From NCBI RefSeq assembly GCF_036812735.1, contig NZ_CP117523.1, positions 2,666,001 through 2,730,000 on the forward strand: DNA of 64,000 bases. The letters are read 5' to 3'. Positions within the stretch are counted from its first letter, which is position 1. Each line of letters begins with the position of its first letter. This stretch comes from Terrisporobacter glycolicus ATCC 14880 = DSM 1288. Lineage in GTDB: Bacteria; Bacillota; Clostridia; Peptostreptococcales; Peptostreptococcaceae. Of this stretch, positions 26,405 through 34,252 are shown one piece after another. Position numbers and translations under genes: made by a program. The notes below the pieces were generated by a model. That model was not told the DNA's origin, did no database searches, and was given only the letters and a program-made list of their open reading frames with translations.

Positions 26405-27334
26405 TTATGCTTGACCTACAACCTTTCTAAGGTCTAAATCAAGACTGTCTTCACTATCAGATGGTATTTTAGTAACACTCTTAAGAGCTAATATAGCGGA
26501 AACCATCATTAAGCAAACTCCAATTATTTTTATAGAATTGAATGGTTCTCCCATGATAATCCATCCAATCATTTGTGCAAATACTAATTCTATTGATGCT
26601 ATTACACCAGCAACAGAAAGTTCTATTCCACTTTTCACACCACTTGTATAACAAATATAAGCAAGAGCTCCTGAAAATAATCCAAATCCTGTTATATTTA
26701 AAACTACAGACATATCTCCTATGCTAGCTCCAACTTTAGCAAAATTCACTTTACCTACAAGAAGTAATGCTCCTGTTAAAAATGAATAAATCATCATGGT
26801 TAAATTATTTACTTCATCTAATATATTTTTACTTATTATTGGCATTAAGGAATAAAGAATTGCTGCCATAATTCCACTTATAATTCCGAATGTACTTATA
26901 TTTTGTAAATCTAAACTTCCTCCTGTAACAGCAAGTATCGCTGCCACTAAACATATACCTAAAGATAATAACTTCATTTTATTAATTTTCTCTTTGTATA
27001 TAATTTTAGAAAAAATTGTAATAAATATTGGTGAAGTATAAAGTAATACAGCTGCTACTGCACTTCCTGAACTTTTTATTGAATTTACATAGCAGTAGTT
27101 AAATAATCCTTGACAAAGTAATCCTATTATTATTGAATAAATAAGTCCTTTTTTTGATACTTTTAATAAACTTGGATTTTTTATAATTGCATAAGTAAGT
27201 AATATAATGCACCCCATTGAAAGTCTTAAAAAACTTATTTCTTCTGTTGATAATCCTACATTACTTAAATTTGTTGTAAATAATCCTATACTAGACCAAA
27301 AAAGACCTGCAAGTAATATATATATATAACCCAT
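26405..27334 (-). CDS. EamA/DMT-family transporter under a sigma-54 promoter
   Basis: Membrane protein of 309 residues with ten predicted segments in two EamA repeats (about 1-140 and 150-285). Members of the drug/metabolite superfamily often export amino acids or metabolites. The gene is divergent from a PAS-AAA+ activator. A -24/-12 sequence, TTGGCATAATATTTGCT, lies 58-74 bases upstream of its ATG. This makes it the probable target of that activator, which could sense the exported compound. GGAGGAA precedes the ATG. The substrate is unknown. Confidence 0.88.
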   Translation of the reverse strand: MGYIYILLAGLFWSSIGLFTTNLSNVGLSTEEISFLRLSMGCIILLTYAIIKNPSLLKVSKKGLIYSIIIGLLCQGLFNYCYVNSIKSSGSAVAAVLLYTSPIFITIFSKIIYKEKINKMKLLSLGICLVAAILAVTGGSLDLQNISTFGIISGIMAAILYSLMPIISKNILDEVNNLTMMIYSFLTGALLLVGKVNFAKVGASIGDMSVVLNITGFGLFSGALAYICYTSGVKSGIELSVAGVIASIELVFAQMIGWIIMGEPFNSIKIIGVCLMMVSAILALKSVTKIPSDSEDSLDLDLRKVVGQA

Positions 27335-27391
27335 CTTTCTTTCCTCCGTTTGAAACTTTATAATCTGTCTTTTGATTCCAATATTTGTTGT

Positions 27392-27408
27392 AGCAAATAT
27401 TATGCCAA
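27392..27408 (-). promoter_or_regulatory. Sigma-54 (-24/-12) promoter of the DMT gene
   Basis: TTGGCATAATATTTGCT on the minus strand. The GG and GC elements have the exact 10-base spacing of the RpoN consensus TTGGCAC-N5-TTGCT, with one mismatch. It is positioned for the DMT exporter gene. Confidence 0.8.
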
Positions 27409-27517
27409 TTTTTATATATTAATTTTCTTTAACAAAGTTGTTGAAATTTAGCCATTTTTTTTTATTGTATTTATACAGTTTAATTTTTTTTTAGATTTAA
27501 AATAAGTTATTTAACAA

Positions 27518-27539
27518 AATAAGTTGATTTAGACTTATT
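27518..27539. promoter_or_regulatory. Upstream activator site a for the PAS regulator
   Basis: Perfect dyad AATAAGT-N8-ACTTATT. It is one of three same-length palindromes between the regulator and the sigma-54 promoter, at the distance used by NtrC-type activators (about 110-150 bases upstream of the -24 box). Confidence 0.65.
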
Positions 27540-27550
27540 ATTCCAATATA

Positions 27551-27572
27551 ATTAAGTTATTTATGACTCATT
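27551..27572. promoter_or_regulatory. Upstream activator site b for the PAS regulator
   Basis: ATTAAGT-N8-ACTCATT, same half-sites and same 8-base spacer as site a, with its centre 33 bases away (about three helical turns). Confidence 0.65.
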
Positions 27573-27599
27573 TGCACTATAACGAAATTTAGCCAATAT

Positions 27600-27621
27600 A
27601 TTAAGTCTAAAACGACTCATT
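27600..27621. promoter_or_regulatory. Upstream activator site c, adjacent to the regulator start
   Basis: ATTAAGT-N8-ACTCATT, identical half-sites to site b. It ends 10 bases before the regulator's ribosome-binding site, so it could also give autoregulation. Confidence 0.65.
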
Positions 27622-27631
27622 TGAAAAAAAA

Positions 27632-27639
27632 GGGGGGGG
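27632..27639 (+). promoter_or_regulatory. Homopolymeric G8 ribosome-binding site of the PAS regulator
   Basis: Eight A followed by eight G, then six bases to a TTG start. The gap to the start codon equals that of the G9 tract before the VanW gene. Confidence 0.7.
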
Positions 27640-27645
27640 ATAATT

Positions 27646-29028
27646 TTGAAGTTCAAAGAAGATTTTTATAAAAAAATCATGGATGCATCCCATGATGAGA
27701 TTTGCGTTGCTGACAATAAAGGTAATCTAATTTATTGTAATAAAGCATTTGAAAAAAATTATGGAATAAAAAAAGAAGAGATGCTTGGTAAAAATGTTAA
27801 GCTTTTATCTGAAAAAGGTTATTCTACAGTAGGAGCTATACCACAGGTTTTAATAACAAAAAAAACTAGTTCTATGGAACAGTTTACTAATACAGGAAAA
27901 AAACTTGTATTAACAGCTACACCTCTATTTGATAGTAAGGGTGAAATTGAATTTATAGTTGAAAACACTAGAGATATTACAGAACTTAATCAAATAAAAA
28001 ATAAATTAACAGATACACAAAATGAAGTTAATAAATATAAAAACGAAATTGAAAATATATATAGAACTACTCTGAAAATAGAAACTGATATTATTCTTAC
28101 AGGAAATGTTATGAAACCCATAATCAATACAGTAAATCAAATTTCAAAAACAAATGTTATAGTTTTACTCCTTGGGGAATCAGGTACTGGTAAAAGTTCA
28201 TTAGCCAGATATATACATAAAAATAGTAGAAGATCAGATAAACCATTTATAACTATTAACTGTGCAACCATATCACCAGAACTTCTTGAATCGGAATTAT
28301 TTGGGTATGTGCCAGGTGCTTTTACAGGGGCTTCAACTAAAGGAAAGGCTGGTCTTGTGGAGCTTGCCCATGAGGGAACTTTATTTTTAGATGAAATTGG
28401 AGAGATTCCTCCAAGCCTTCAAGCAAAGTTTCTTCAGCTAATTCAAGAAAAAACCTTTACTCCAGTAGGTGGCATGAAAGAAAAAAAGGTAGATATTAGA
28501 ATTATATCTGCTACAAACTGTGATTTATTAAAAAAGGTAGAGGAAAAAACATTTAGGGAAGACCTTTACTATAGATTAAATGTTATTCAATTAAAAATAC
28601 CTCCTCTAAGAGACAGAAAGGATAACCTTATTGAATTAATAAAACATTACTTTAATAAGTATTGCTTTGAATTTAATATTAATAAAATAATTACAAAAGA
28701 TGCCATAAAATTAATTTCTTGCTACGATTTTCCTGGTAACATTAGAGAACTTCAAAATATTATACAAAAGCTTGTTTTAACATCTACTAATCATGTGATT
28801 ACTGAAAAAAATCTTCCAAAAGATATTTTTAACTATAACTTTGATTATAATATAGACGATAAGGAAGACTTTTTTAATGGAAATGATTTTGATACTTTAA
28901 TGGAAACCTACGAAAAAGAGATTATTTCTAAAACCTACAAGCATTATAAAAGTTCCTATAAGGTGGCCAAATGCCTAAATATATCTCAATCCAAAGCTAG
29001 CAGACTTATTAGAAAGTACAATCTATAA
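27646..29028 (+). CDS. PAS-domain sigma-54-dependent activator
   Basis: Enhancer-binding protein of 460 residues. A PAS sensor (about 12-115) is joined by a coiled coil (115-150) to an AAA+ domain. Walker A is GESGTGKSS (177-185), the sigma-54 contact loop GAFTGA is at 224-229, and Walker B GTLFLDE is at 244-250. A Fis-type helix-turn-helix (SSYKVAKCLNISQSKASRLI) closes the protein. All residues needed for sigma-54 remodelling are in place. It starts with TTG behind a G8 tract. It probably activates the divergent DMT exporter through three upstream dyads. The ligand of the PAS domain is unknown. Confidence 0.93.
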   Translation: MKFKEDFYKKIMDASHDEICVADNKGNLIYCNKAFEKNYGIKKEEMLGKNVKLLSEKGYSTVGAIPQVLITKKTSSMEQFTNTGKKLVLTATPLFDSKGEIEFIVENTRDITELNQIKNKLTDTQNEVNKYKNEIENIYRTTLKIETDIILTGNVMKPIINTVNQISKTNVIVLLLGESGTGKSSLARYIHKNSRRSDKPFITINCATISPELLESELFGYVPGAFTGASTKGKAGLVELAHEGTLFLDEIGEIPPSLQAKFLQLIQEKTFTPVGGMKEKKVDIRIISATNCDLLKKVEEKTFREDLYYRLNVIQLKIPPLRDRKDNLIELIKHYFNKYCFEFNINKIITKDAIKLISCYDFPGNIRELQNIIQKLVLTSTNHVITEKNLPKDIFNYNFDYNIDDKEDFFNGNDFDTLMETYEKEIISKTYKHYKSSYKVAKCLNISQSKASRLIRKYNL

Positions 29029-29053
29029 TAATTTAATCTAGAAGTTTTCTAAG

Positions 29054-29084
29054 AAAAAAATGCCAGGCTAAGCTGGCATTTTTT
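29054..29084. terminator. Bidirectional terminator after the PAS regulator
   Basis: Stem AAAAAATGCCAG / CTGGCATTTTTT, between two convergent genes. Confidence 0.85.
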
Positions 29085-29086
29085 CT

Positions 29087-29926
29087 TTATTCCTCCCAAT
29101 GAGAAGGCCTTTTTATAAATAGAGGTAATTTTGTTTTAGAGCTTCCTCTTGCACTATTTATTTGGGACTGAGTAAGGTACATTGTATTTTCCAAATTACA
29201 ACCTCTAATATCTGCATCTCTCATATCTGCTCCAATAACAATTGCACCACTTAAATCTCTATGTTGTAGATTGGATCCTATTAATAAGGCTCCTGCTAAG
29301 TTTGTTCCTATTAGGTCTTTATTTCTAAGGTCCTTTCCTATAAAATCAAAACCTAAAGGTTCATCCTTTTTTGTTTTAGGATTTATTTTTTTTATTACAT
29401 TTTCTCTAACCTCTTTTAGTAAGTAATTTACTTTTGTTCTATGCTCTTCCACATCAATTTTTAATACATTACTTGCACAAAGATTTGTAAGACTTTCTGT
29501 TTCTATTATCATTTCATTTATTCTTTTTTTCAAATCTTCACTTTCTGCAAAAGTAAAACTATCATACAAATACCAAATCATTTCTTGTAAGTTTTTTACT
29601 ACTACAAAAACATCATACATTTCCTGTGATTTCTCTTGTGAATTTTTCCAACTTACATTTTCATATATGTTTTGAGCTACCTTTTGGCCTGCTCCAAGAC
29701 AGTCATAGTTAATACATCCTTTAAGATTCTTTTTACTTAGATCTTTATGTATTTTGCAAGTAAAGTCATCTTTAAGGTTTTTGCAAGGTTGTCCTGCAAT
29801 CTTATCTTGGGGGAAATTATCTATTGTAGAAAAATACAAGGCCACACAACAAAAACCAAAGCATTTGCTACAGTCTATTTTTAAATTCTTATAAGAACTT
29901 GTTTCATTATAATTTCTATACTTCAT
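29087..29926 (-). CDS. Pentapeptide-repeat protein with cysteine-rich N-terminus
   Basis: Protein of 279 residues. The N-terminal third has CSKCFGFCC, QPCKNL, FTCKIH and INYDCLG, about eight Cys that could hold zinc or an Fe-S cluster. A helical stretch (about 95-175) follows. The last hundred residues contain pentapeptide repeats of the A(D/N)LXX type (IGTNLAGALLIGSNL, LSGAIVIGADMRDADIRG), which fold into a right-handed quadrilateral beta helix. Related two-part proteins are common in Firmicutes but have no assigned function that I know. It lies 11 bases downstream of a DJ-1 family gene and is likely co-transcribed. Confidence 0.85.
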   Translation of the reverse strand: MKYRNYNETSSYKNLKIDCSKCFGFCCVALYFSTIDNFPQDKIAGQPCKNLKDDFTCKIHKDLSKKNLKGCINYDCLGAGQKVAQNIYENVSWKNSQEKSQEMYDVFVVVKNLQEMIWYLYDSFTFAESEDLKKRINEMIIETESLTNLCASNVLKIDVEEHRTKVNYLLKEVRENVIKKINPKTKKDEPLGFDFIGKDLRNKDLIGTNLAGALLIGSNLQHRDLSGAIVIGADMRDADIRGCNLENTMYLTQSQINSARGSSKTKLPLFIKRPSHWEE

Positions 29927-29937
29927 TTCAACTCCTA

Positions 29938-30504
29938 TTATTTAGCAAATTTATTATAAAAATTTACTAGCATTCCTTCCTTTATATCTTCCATTTCATT
30001 TATACATCCTAGCTCTTCTAATATTGTTAGAGCAAAATACAGGGCAGTAGCTGGTCCTCTACTAGTTATTATATTATCATCTATTACTACAGCCTCATCT
30101 TCTATATAACTAACCTTTTCTTTTTCTTGGATAAAACCAGGATAAGAAGTACATTTTTTACCTTCAAGTATCTTAAAATACTCTAATGTTTCTGGCGCAG
30201 CACAAATTGCAGCAATTATTTTTTTGCTTTCATTCATTTTAGTAATTAATTCTTTTACACAGTTGGCTTTTAGGTTTTCTGCTCCTGGTAACCCCCCAGG
30301 AAGTACCACTGCGTCATAATCACCATAATTAATATCTTTAATACTACAATCAGATTGCACTACTATATTATGAGTTCCTCTCACGTACTCACCTTCTATA
30401 GAGCACATTTTACAATCAATATTACCTCTTCTAAGCACATCCACTACTGAAAGTGCTTCTATCTCTTCAAATCCGTCTGCTAATAAAACTAATACTTTTT
30501 TCAT
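29938..30504 (-). CDS. DJ-1/PfpI-family protein
   Basis: Cytoplasmic protein of 188 residues of the DJ-1/ThiJ/PfpI superfamily. The nucleophile elbow is AAICAAPE with Cys101, and an acidic partner lies in the FEEIEA block near residue 15. GGLPGAENL is the typical glycine-rich loop. Members act as glyoxalases or deglycases, or as oxidative-stress chaperones; which applies here is open. It heads a two-gene operon with the pentapeptide-repeat protein. Confidence 0.9.
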   Translation of the reverse strand: MKKVLVLLADGFEEIEALSVVDVLRRGNIDCKMCSIEGEYVRGTHNIVVQSDCSIKDINYGDYDAVVLPGGLPGAENLKANCVKELITKMNESKKIIAAICAAPETLEYFKILEGKKCTSYPGFIQEKEKVSYIEDEAVVIDDNIITSRGPATALYFALTILEELGCINEMEDIKEGMLVNFYNKFAK

Positions 30505-30668
30505 TTCTTACTCTCCTTAATTTTCAGTTATAATTTAAAATTGGAATCATTATCATCTTGAATTTTTTTTTCATTCTTGCTATTATTTAATAGATAGTTA
30601 TTATAAGCAAAAATTTAGAAAATTCAAATATATACTTTAGCTATACACAAAACTTATGAGGTGAATCA

Positions 30669-31259
30669 ATGTTAATTAACACACATTTTATTATATCTAA
30701 ATCTGTATTAGATAAATTAGAATCAAATAAATCTTTCTTTTTAAGTGAAAAGAATTTTATTTACGGTAATATTAAGCCAGATATTTCTTCCAAATATGTG
30801 CTGAATAAGCATTATTTAGATGAGTCTTTGTCTATGGTTCTTGAAAAAATAAAATATCTATGTCACTTAACTTTAGATTCTTTAAAAAAATATTTTTCCA
30901 TAAGTAAGCTAAGTCAAGAGTTAGGTGTTATTTGTCATTTTTTATGTGACTTTTTCACTACTCCACATAGCGAACGTTGGGAATTTTCTCATAGCATGAA
31001 CAAGCACGTTACCTATGAAAAGGAACTAGCCTCTTATGCTAAAGACATGGATTTTTCAAATTGTGATCTAAATTGCCAAATCGATTATAATGTGGAAGAA
31101 TTTTTCCATAACTTATACAAAAAATATAAATCTTGTCAAACTAGCTATGAAAATGATTTAAAGTTTTCAGCTTATGTTTGTAGCATGATTGTAAATCATG
31201 TTCTTGACTCAATATTGGCTAACACAGCAAATTCTTACGCATTAGAAAATTGTGTATAA
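30669..31259 (+). CDS. Zinc-dependent phospholipase C-like protein
   Basis: Protein of 196 residues that fits the zinc-dependent phospholipase C / S1-P1 nuclease-like helical fold. It begins NTHFIISKSVLDKL, has FIYGNIKPDIS, then GVICHFLCDFFTTPHSERW with the paired His and Asp typical of the metal site. No signal peptide is visible, so it is probably cytoplasmic and not a secreted toxin like alpha-toxin. GAGGTG precedes the ATG. The gene is alone and convergent with the HAD gene. Confidence 0.72.
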   Translation: MLINTHFIISKSVLDKLESNKSFFLSEKNFIYGNIKPDISSKYVLNKHYLDESLSMVLEKIKYLCHLTLDSLKKYFSISKLSQELGVICHFLCDFFTTPHSERWEFSHSMNKHVTYEKELASYAKDMDFSNCDLNCQIDYNVEEFFHNLYKKYKSCQTSYENDLKFSAYVCSMIVNHVLDSILANTANSYALENCV

Positions 31260-31261
31260 AA

Positions 31262-31295
31262 TAAATAGGACTATTATTTAGTCCTATTTATTTTT
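31262..31295. terminator. Terminator between PLC-like and HAD genes
   Basis: Stem AAATAGGACTA / TAGTCCTATTT with a TTAT loop and a T-run on the plus strand. Confidence 0.8.
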
Positions 31296-32056
31296 TTAAT
31301 TTTTTCTATTGCCTCTCTAACGTTATTAACTATATAAGATGCACTTTCTTTAACATCTTTATTTGATTTATCCATTGCAAAACTATATTTTATATCTTTT
31401 AACATACATATATCATTAGGTGAATCTCCTATAGTTGCAACTTCATTCAAGTTTATATTATAATTTTCACAAATATGCTCTATTCCATGGCGTTTAGATA
31501 CGTGATTAGGAACTATATTTAGGGTATAAGGCCCAGATAAGTAAATATCACAAACTTCACTAAATTCACTTTTGTAATAATACTCCAATCTTTTAAGTTC
31601 ATCCATATTATTTGATACTATACCTACATTTCCAACTAGGTTATCAAAATTTTCTTTTTTAAACATTTCTTTATCTAAAATATAATCCTTAGTATAATTA
31701 CTAAAAGCGTCTTCTCCTCCACTTAAAATAATATCACCATTATATTTTAAATAAAGATGTGCTAAATCTGATTCAAATCTATTTATAATTTTTCTCACTA
31801 AATAATCATCTATAGGCTCTTTAAATATTAAATTTTTATTTTTATCAAAAATAAAAGAACCATTTTCACAAATAAAATATCCATTTAACTTAATTTTATC
31901 ACTTAACATATTATATGCCTGCTTAAAAACTCTTCCTGTTGCTACATGGAATATTACACCTTCTTTTTCTATATCCTCTATGGATTTTATATCTTCATCA
32001 CTAATTCCATTATTATAAAGTGTTCCATCTAAGTCACAAAATATATGTCTTATCAT
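31274..32056 (-). CDS. HAD-superfamily phosphatase, Cof type
   Basis: Hydrolase of 260 residues. The nucleophile motif is FCDLDGTLY (motif I), with HVATGRVFKQA as motif II, Lys in SKRHGIEH as motif III and TIGDSPNDICML as motif IV. A type II cap domain lies between motifs II and III. This is the Cof family, which removes phosphate from sugar phosphates or from flavin and pyridoxal derivatives. It follows CinA by 16 bases and is the last gene of a probable XRE-cupin, CinA, HAD operon. Confidence 0.9.
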   Translation of the reverse strand: MIRHIFCDLDGTLYNNGISDEDIKSIEDIEKEGVIFHVATGRVFKQAYNMLSDKIKLNGYFICENGSFIFDKNKNLIFKEPIDDYLVRKIINRFESDLAHLYLKYNGDIILSGGEDAFSNYTKDYILDKEMFKKENFDNLVGNVGIVSNNMDELKRLEYYYKSEFSEVCDIYLSGPYTLNIVPNHVSKRHGIEHICENYNINLNEVATIGDSPNDICMLKDIKYSFAMDKSNKDVKESASYIVNNVREAIEKIKKINRTK

Positions 32057-32072
32057 TTTGCCTCCTAAAAAT

Positions 32073-33311
32073 CTATATAATATTTAATAATTCTAGTCTT
32101 AAGTCGTTTAACAGAGTTTTACATGCTCTGTATCTAATTTGTTGCCTATCTCCGTTGAATATGTATTTTTTTACAATAGTTTTATTATTTATTTTAATTC
32201 CCATATATACAAGTCCTACAGGTTTTTCTTCACTGCCACCTTCTGGACCTGCTATACCTGTTGTAGATAACCCAATATTTGTGTTATGTCTTGCAGCAAC
32301 TCCTTCTGCCATTTCTTTTGCACACTGCTCACTAACTGCACCGACTAAGTTTAGAGTTTCTTCTCTTACATTTAAACTCTTCATTTTTGCTTCATTTGAA
32401 TAAGTTACACAACCTTCAATAAATACTGAAGATATACCAGGATAATTTATTAAAGAAGAAGATACCATCCCGCCTGTACAAGATTCTGCCACTGATATAG
32501 TTAAGTTGTTTTTTACTAGAAGTTTTGCCACTTCATCTTCTATTGTAGTTTCATCTTCACCATATACAGTTTCCTTAAATCTATTTTTAATTTCTTTTGC
32601 TACCGGTAAAATTAGTTGTTCTACTTCTTCAACAGTTTTTCCCTTTGCTGTTATTCTTACAGTGCACTCTCCATCCTTTGCATAAGTGGCTATAGTAGGA
32701 TTTACTTGTTTTTGGATCAAATCTAGTAAATCATTTTCTACCTTGGATTCTCCTACACCAATTATTCTAATAACTTTTGACTTAAGTATGTCTTCACTAT
32801 TTTTTTGTAAAAATTGTTTTACAAAGTTATCAAACATAGGCTTCATTTCTCTTGGAGGTCCTGGCATTACTATTATAGTTTTATTATCTTTTTCCATAAT
32901 ACATCCTGGTGCTGTACCATATTCATTTGGCAGTATGATAGAATTTACTGGAAAATAAGCCTGCTTTTTATTATTTTCAGTAGGTATTCTTTTCATTTTA
33001 TTGTGTATTTCTATAATTTTATCCCATGAAGGCTGATGAAATTCCATATCTAAGTTAAGATATTTAGCACAGACCTCCTTTGTAAGATCGTCTTCTGTTG
33101 GCCCTAGCCCCCCAGTTAATACTACCAAGTCACTTCTTTTAAAACTTTCTTCCAACTGGTTTAACAATCTATTCTCATTATCCCCTACAGTTATTTGATA
33201 ATATACATCAACTCCCATATTTGCTAATTCATTAGATAAATAATGAGTATTTGTGTTTAGTATATCTCCCAAAAGTATTTCAGTACCTACAGTAATAATT
33301 TCTGCTTTCAT
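32073..33311 (-). CDS. cinA: CinA, nicotinamide-nucleotide amidohydrolase family
   Basis: Two-domain protein of about 412 residues. The N-terminal MoCF/COG1058 domain (1-170) starts MKAEIITVGTEILLGDI and has VVLTGGLGPTEDDLT; such domains have ADP-ribose pyrophosphatase activity in relatives. The C-terminal CinA/PncC domain (about 255-412) has VAESCTGGMVSSSL and STTGIAGPEGGSEEKPVG and deamidates nicotinamide mononucleotide in pyridine-nucleotide salvage. I chose the ATG at 33311, with AAGGTGAT upstream; the first ATG nine bases earlier is less well placed. Confidence 0.92.
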   Translation of the reverse strand: MKAEIITVGTEILLGDILNTNTHYLSNELANMGVDVYYQITVGDNENRLLNQLEESFKRSDLVVLTGGLGPTEDDLTKEVCAKYLNLDMEFHQPSWDKIIEIHNKMKRIPTENNKKQAYFPVNSIILPNEYGTAPGCIMEKDNKTIIVMPGPPREMKPMFDNFVKQFLQKNSEDILKSKVIRIIGVGESKVENDLLDLIQKQVNPTIATYAKDGECTVRITAKGKTVEEVEQLILPVAKEIKNRFKETVYGEDETTIEDEVAKLLVKNNLTISVAESCTGGMVSSSLINYPGISSVFIEGCVTYSNEAKMKSLNVREETLNLVGAVSEQCAKEMAEGVAARHNTNIGLSTTGIAGPEGGSEEKPVGLVYMGIKINNKTIVKKYIFNGDRQQIRYRACKTLLNDLRLELLNII

Positions 33312-33333
33312 TAATATCACCTTCTTATTTATT

Positions 33334-33909
33334 TTAGAATGATGGTGGTGTCATAGCGCAAACTAAGACACATGTTTCATCACCATAATTTTCATACACA
33401 TGAGGAATTTTACTATCAAAATAGAAACTATCGCCTTTTTCTAAAATGTATTCCTTATTTTCTAGTATTATTTTCATCTTCCCCTCAATTATATATCCAC
33501 ATTCTTCTCCTTTATGAGAAACTAGTTCTTTATTTATTTTAGTCTCTTTGTTTAATGTAATCAAAATAAATTCTATACTTTTATTATTCAAGTTTGGCAT
33601 TAATAACTCATAAGACTTTGTAGAATCATTAGTGTTAATTGATTTTCTATGATTTTTTCTGACTACTATCTTTTCCTCTATATTTTCATCATCTTCATCA
33701 AAGAAGTAGCCAATATTAACTTCTAATACATTAGCAATCTTCCACATGACTTTTATTGATGGTACTACCATATTTCTTTCGATTTGACTTATAAGTCCTG
33801 TGCTTAGCCCACTTTCTTTAGATAAATCTATAATACTAAATTTCTTATTCTTTCTTAATTCTCTAATTTTTTTCCCAATGTCTATATTCATATCAATATC
33901 TTTTTTCAT
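33334..33909 (-). CDS. XRE-family regulator with C-terminal cupin
   Basis: Transcription regulator of 191 residues. An N-terminal helix-turn-helix (about 8-70, with SGLSTGLISQIERNMVVPSI) is followed by a cupin (about 110-188, GEECGYIIEGKMKIILE and KGDSFYFDSKIPHVYEN). This design is known for regulators of polyamine, amino-acid or peptide use. It is divergent from a DUF819 membrane protein and an M19 dipeptidase. Two identical 16-bp dyads precede the DUF819 gene, and a partial copy lies upstream of its own start, suggesting control of both directions. AAGGAAGTG precedes the ATG. Confidence 0.9.
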   Translation of the reverse strand: MKKDIDMNIDIGKKIRELRKNKKFSIIDLSKESGLSTGLISQIERNMVVPSIKVMWKIANVLEVNIGYFFDEDDENIEEKIVVRKNHRKSINTNDSTKSYELLMPNLNNKSIEFILITLNKETKINKELVSHKGEECGYIIEGKMKIILENKEYILEKGDSFYFDSKIPHVYENYGDETCVLVCAMTPPSF

Positions 33910-33954
33910 ATATTCACTTCCTTAATACCCTTCAATACTTATAATCTTTTCTTT

Positions 33955-33970
33955 TTTCAATATATTAAAT
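33955..33970. promoter_or_regulatory. Partial copy of the XRE-cupin operator
   Basis: TTTCAATATATTAAAT, matching the left half and core of the two downstream dyads, 46-61 bases before the regulator start. Possible autoregulatory site. Confidence 0.4.
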
Positions 33971-34162
33971 TCCCCCAATTATTCATATGTAATATTTTTT
34001 ATATTTTCTATAAATATAATACTACATATATTTCCAATTTATATTAAAGATAGTAAAAATTCAAGTAAACTTAAAAAGTATTTATGATATTTAACAAATA
34101 AATTTACAAAATACATATTTTTTTAATATATTTACAGTATTTTATTAATATTCTTAACATTT

Positions 34163-34178
34163 TTTCAATATGTTGAAA
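34163..34178. promoter_or_regulatory. Operator 1 for the XRE-cupin regulator
   Basis: Dyad TTTCAATATGTTGAAA (6-bp arms, 4-base spacer), repeated exactly 47 bases downstream. It sits in the 343-base divergent gap. Confidence 0.65.
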
Positions 34179-34209
34179 TTCGGTAAATTTTGTATTACAA
34201 TTAAATTAA

Positions 34210-34225
34210 TTTCAATATGTTGAAA
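34210..34225. promoter_or_regulatory. Operator 2 for the XRE-cupin regulator
   Basis: Exact second copy of TTTCAATATGTTGAAA, 27 bases before the DUF819 start codon, where a bound protein could block transcription. Confidence 0.65.
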
Positions 34226-34252
34226 TTTTCAAAAAATTTATAGGAGGTTATT

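Noticed and set aside
30541-30560. Fur-like sequence before the DJ-1 gene
   Set aside because: Only about 11 of 19 positions agree with the consensus, unlike the flavodoxin site.
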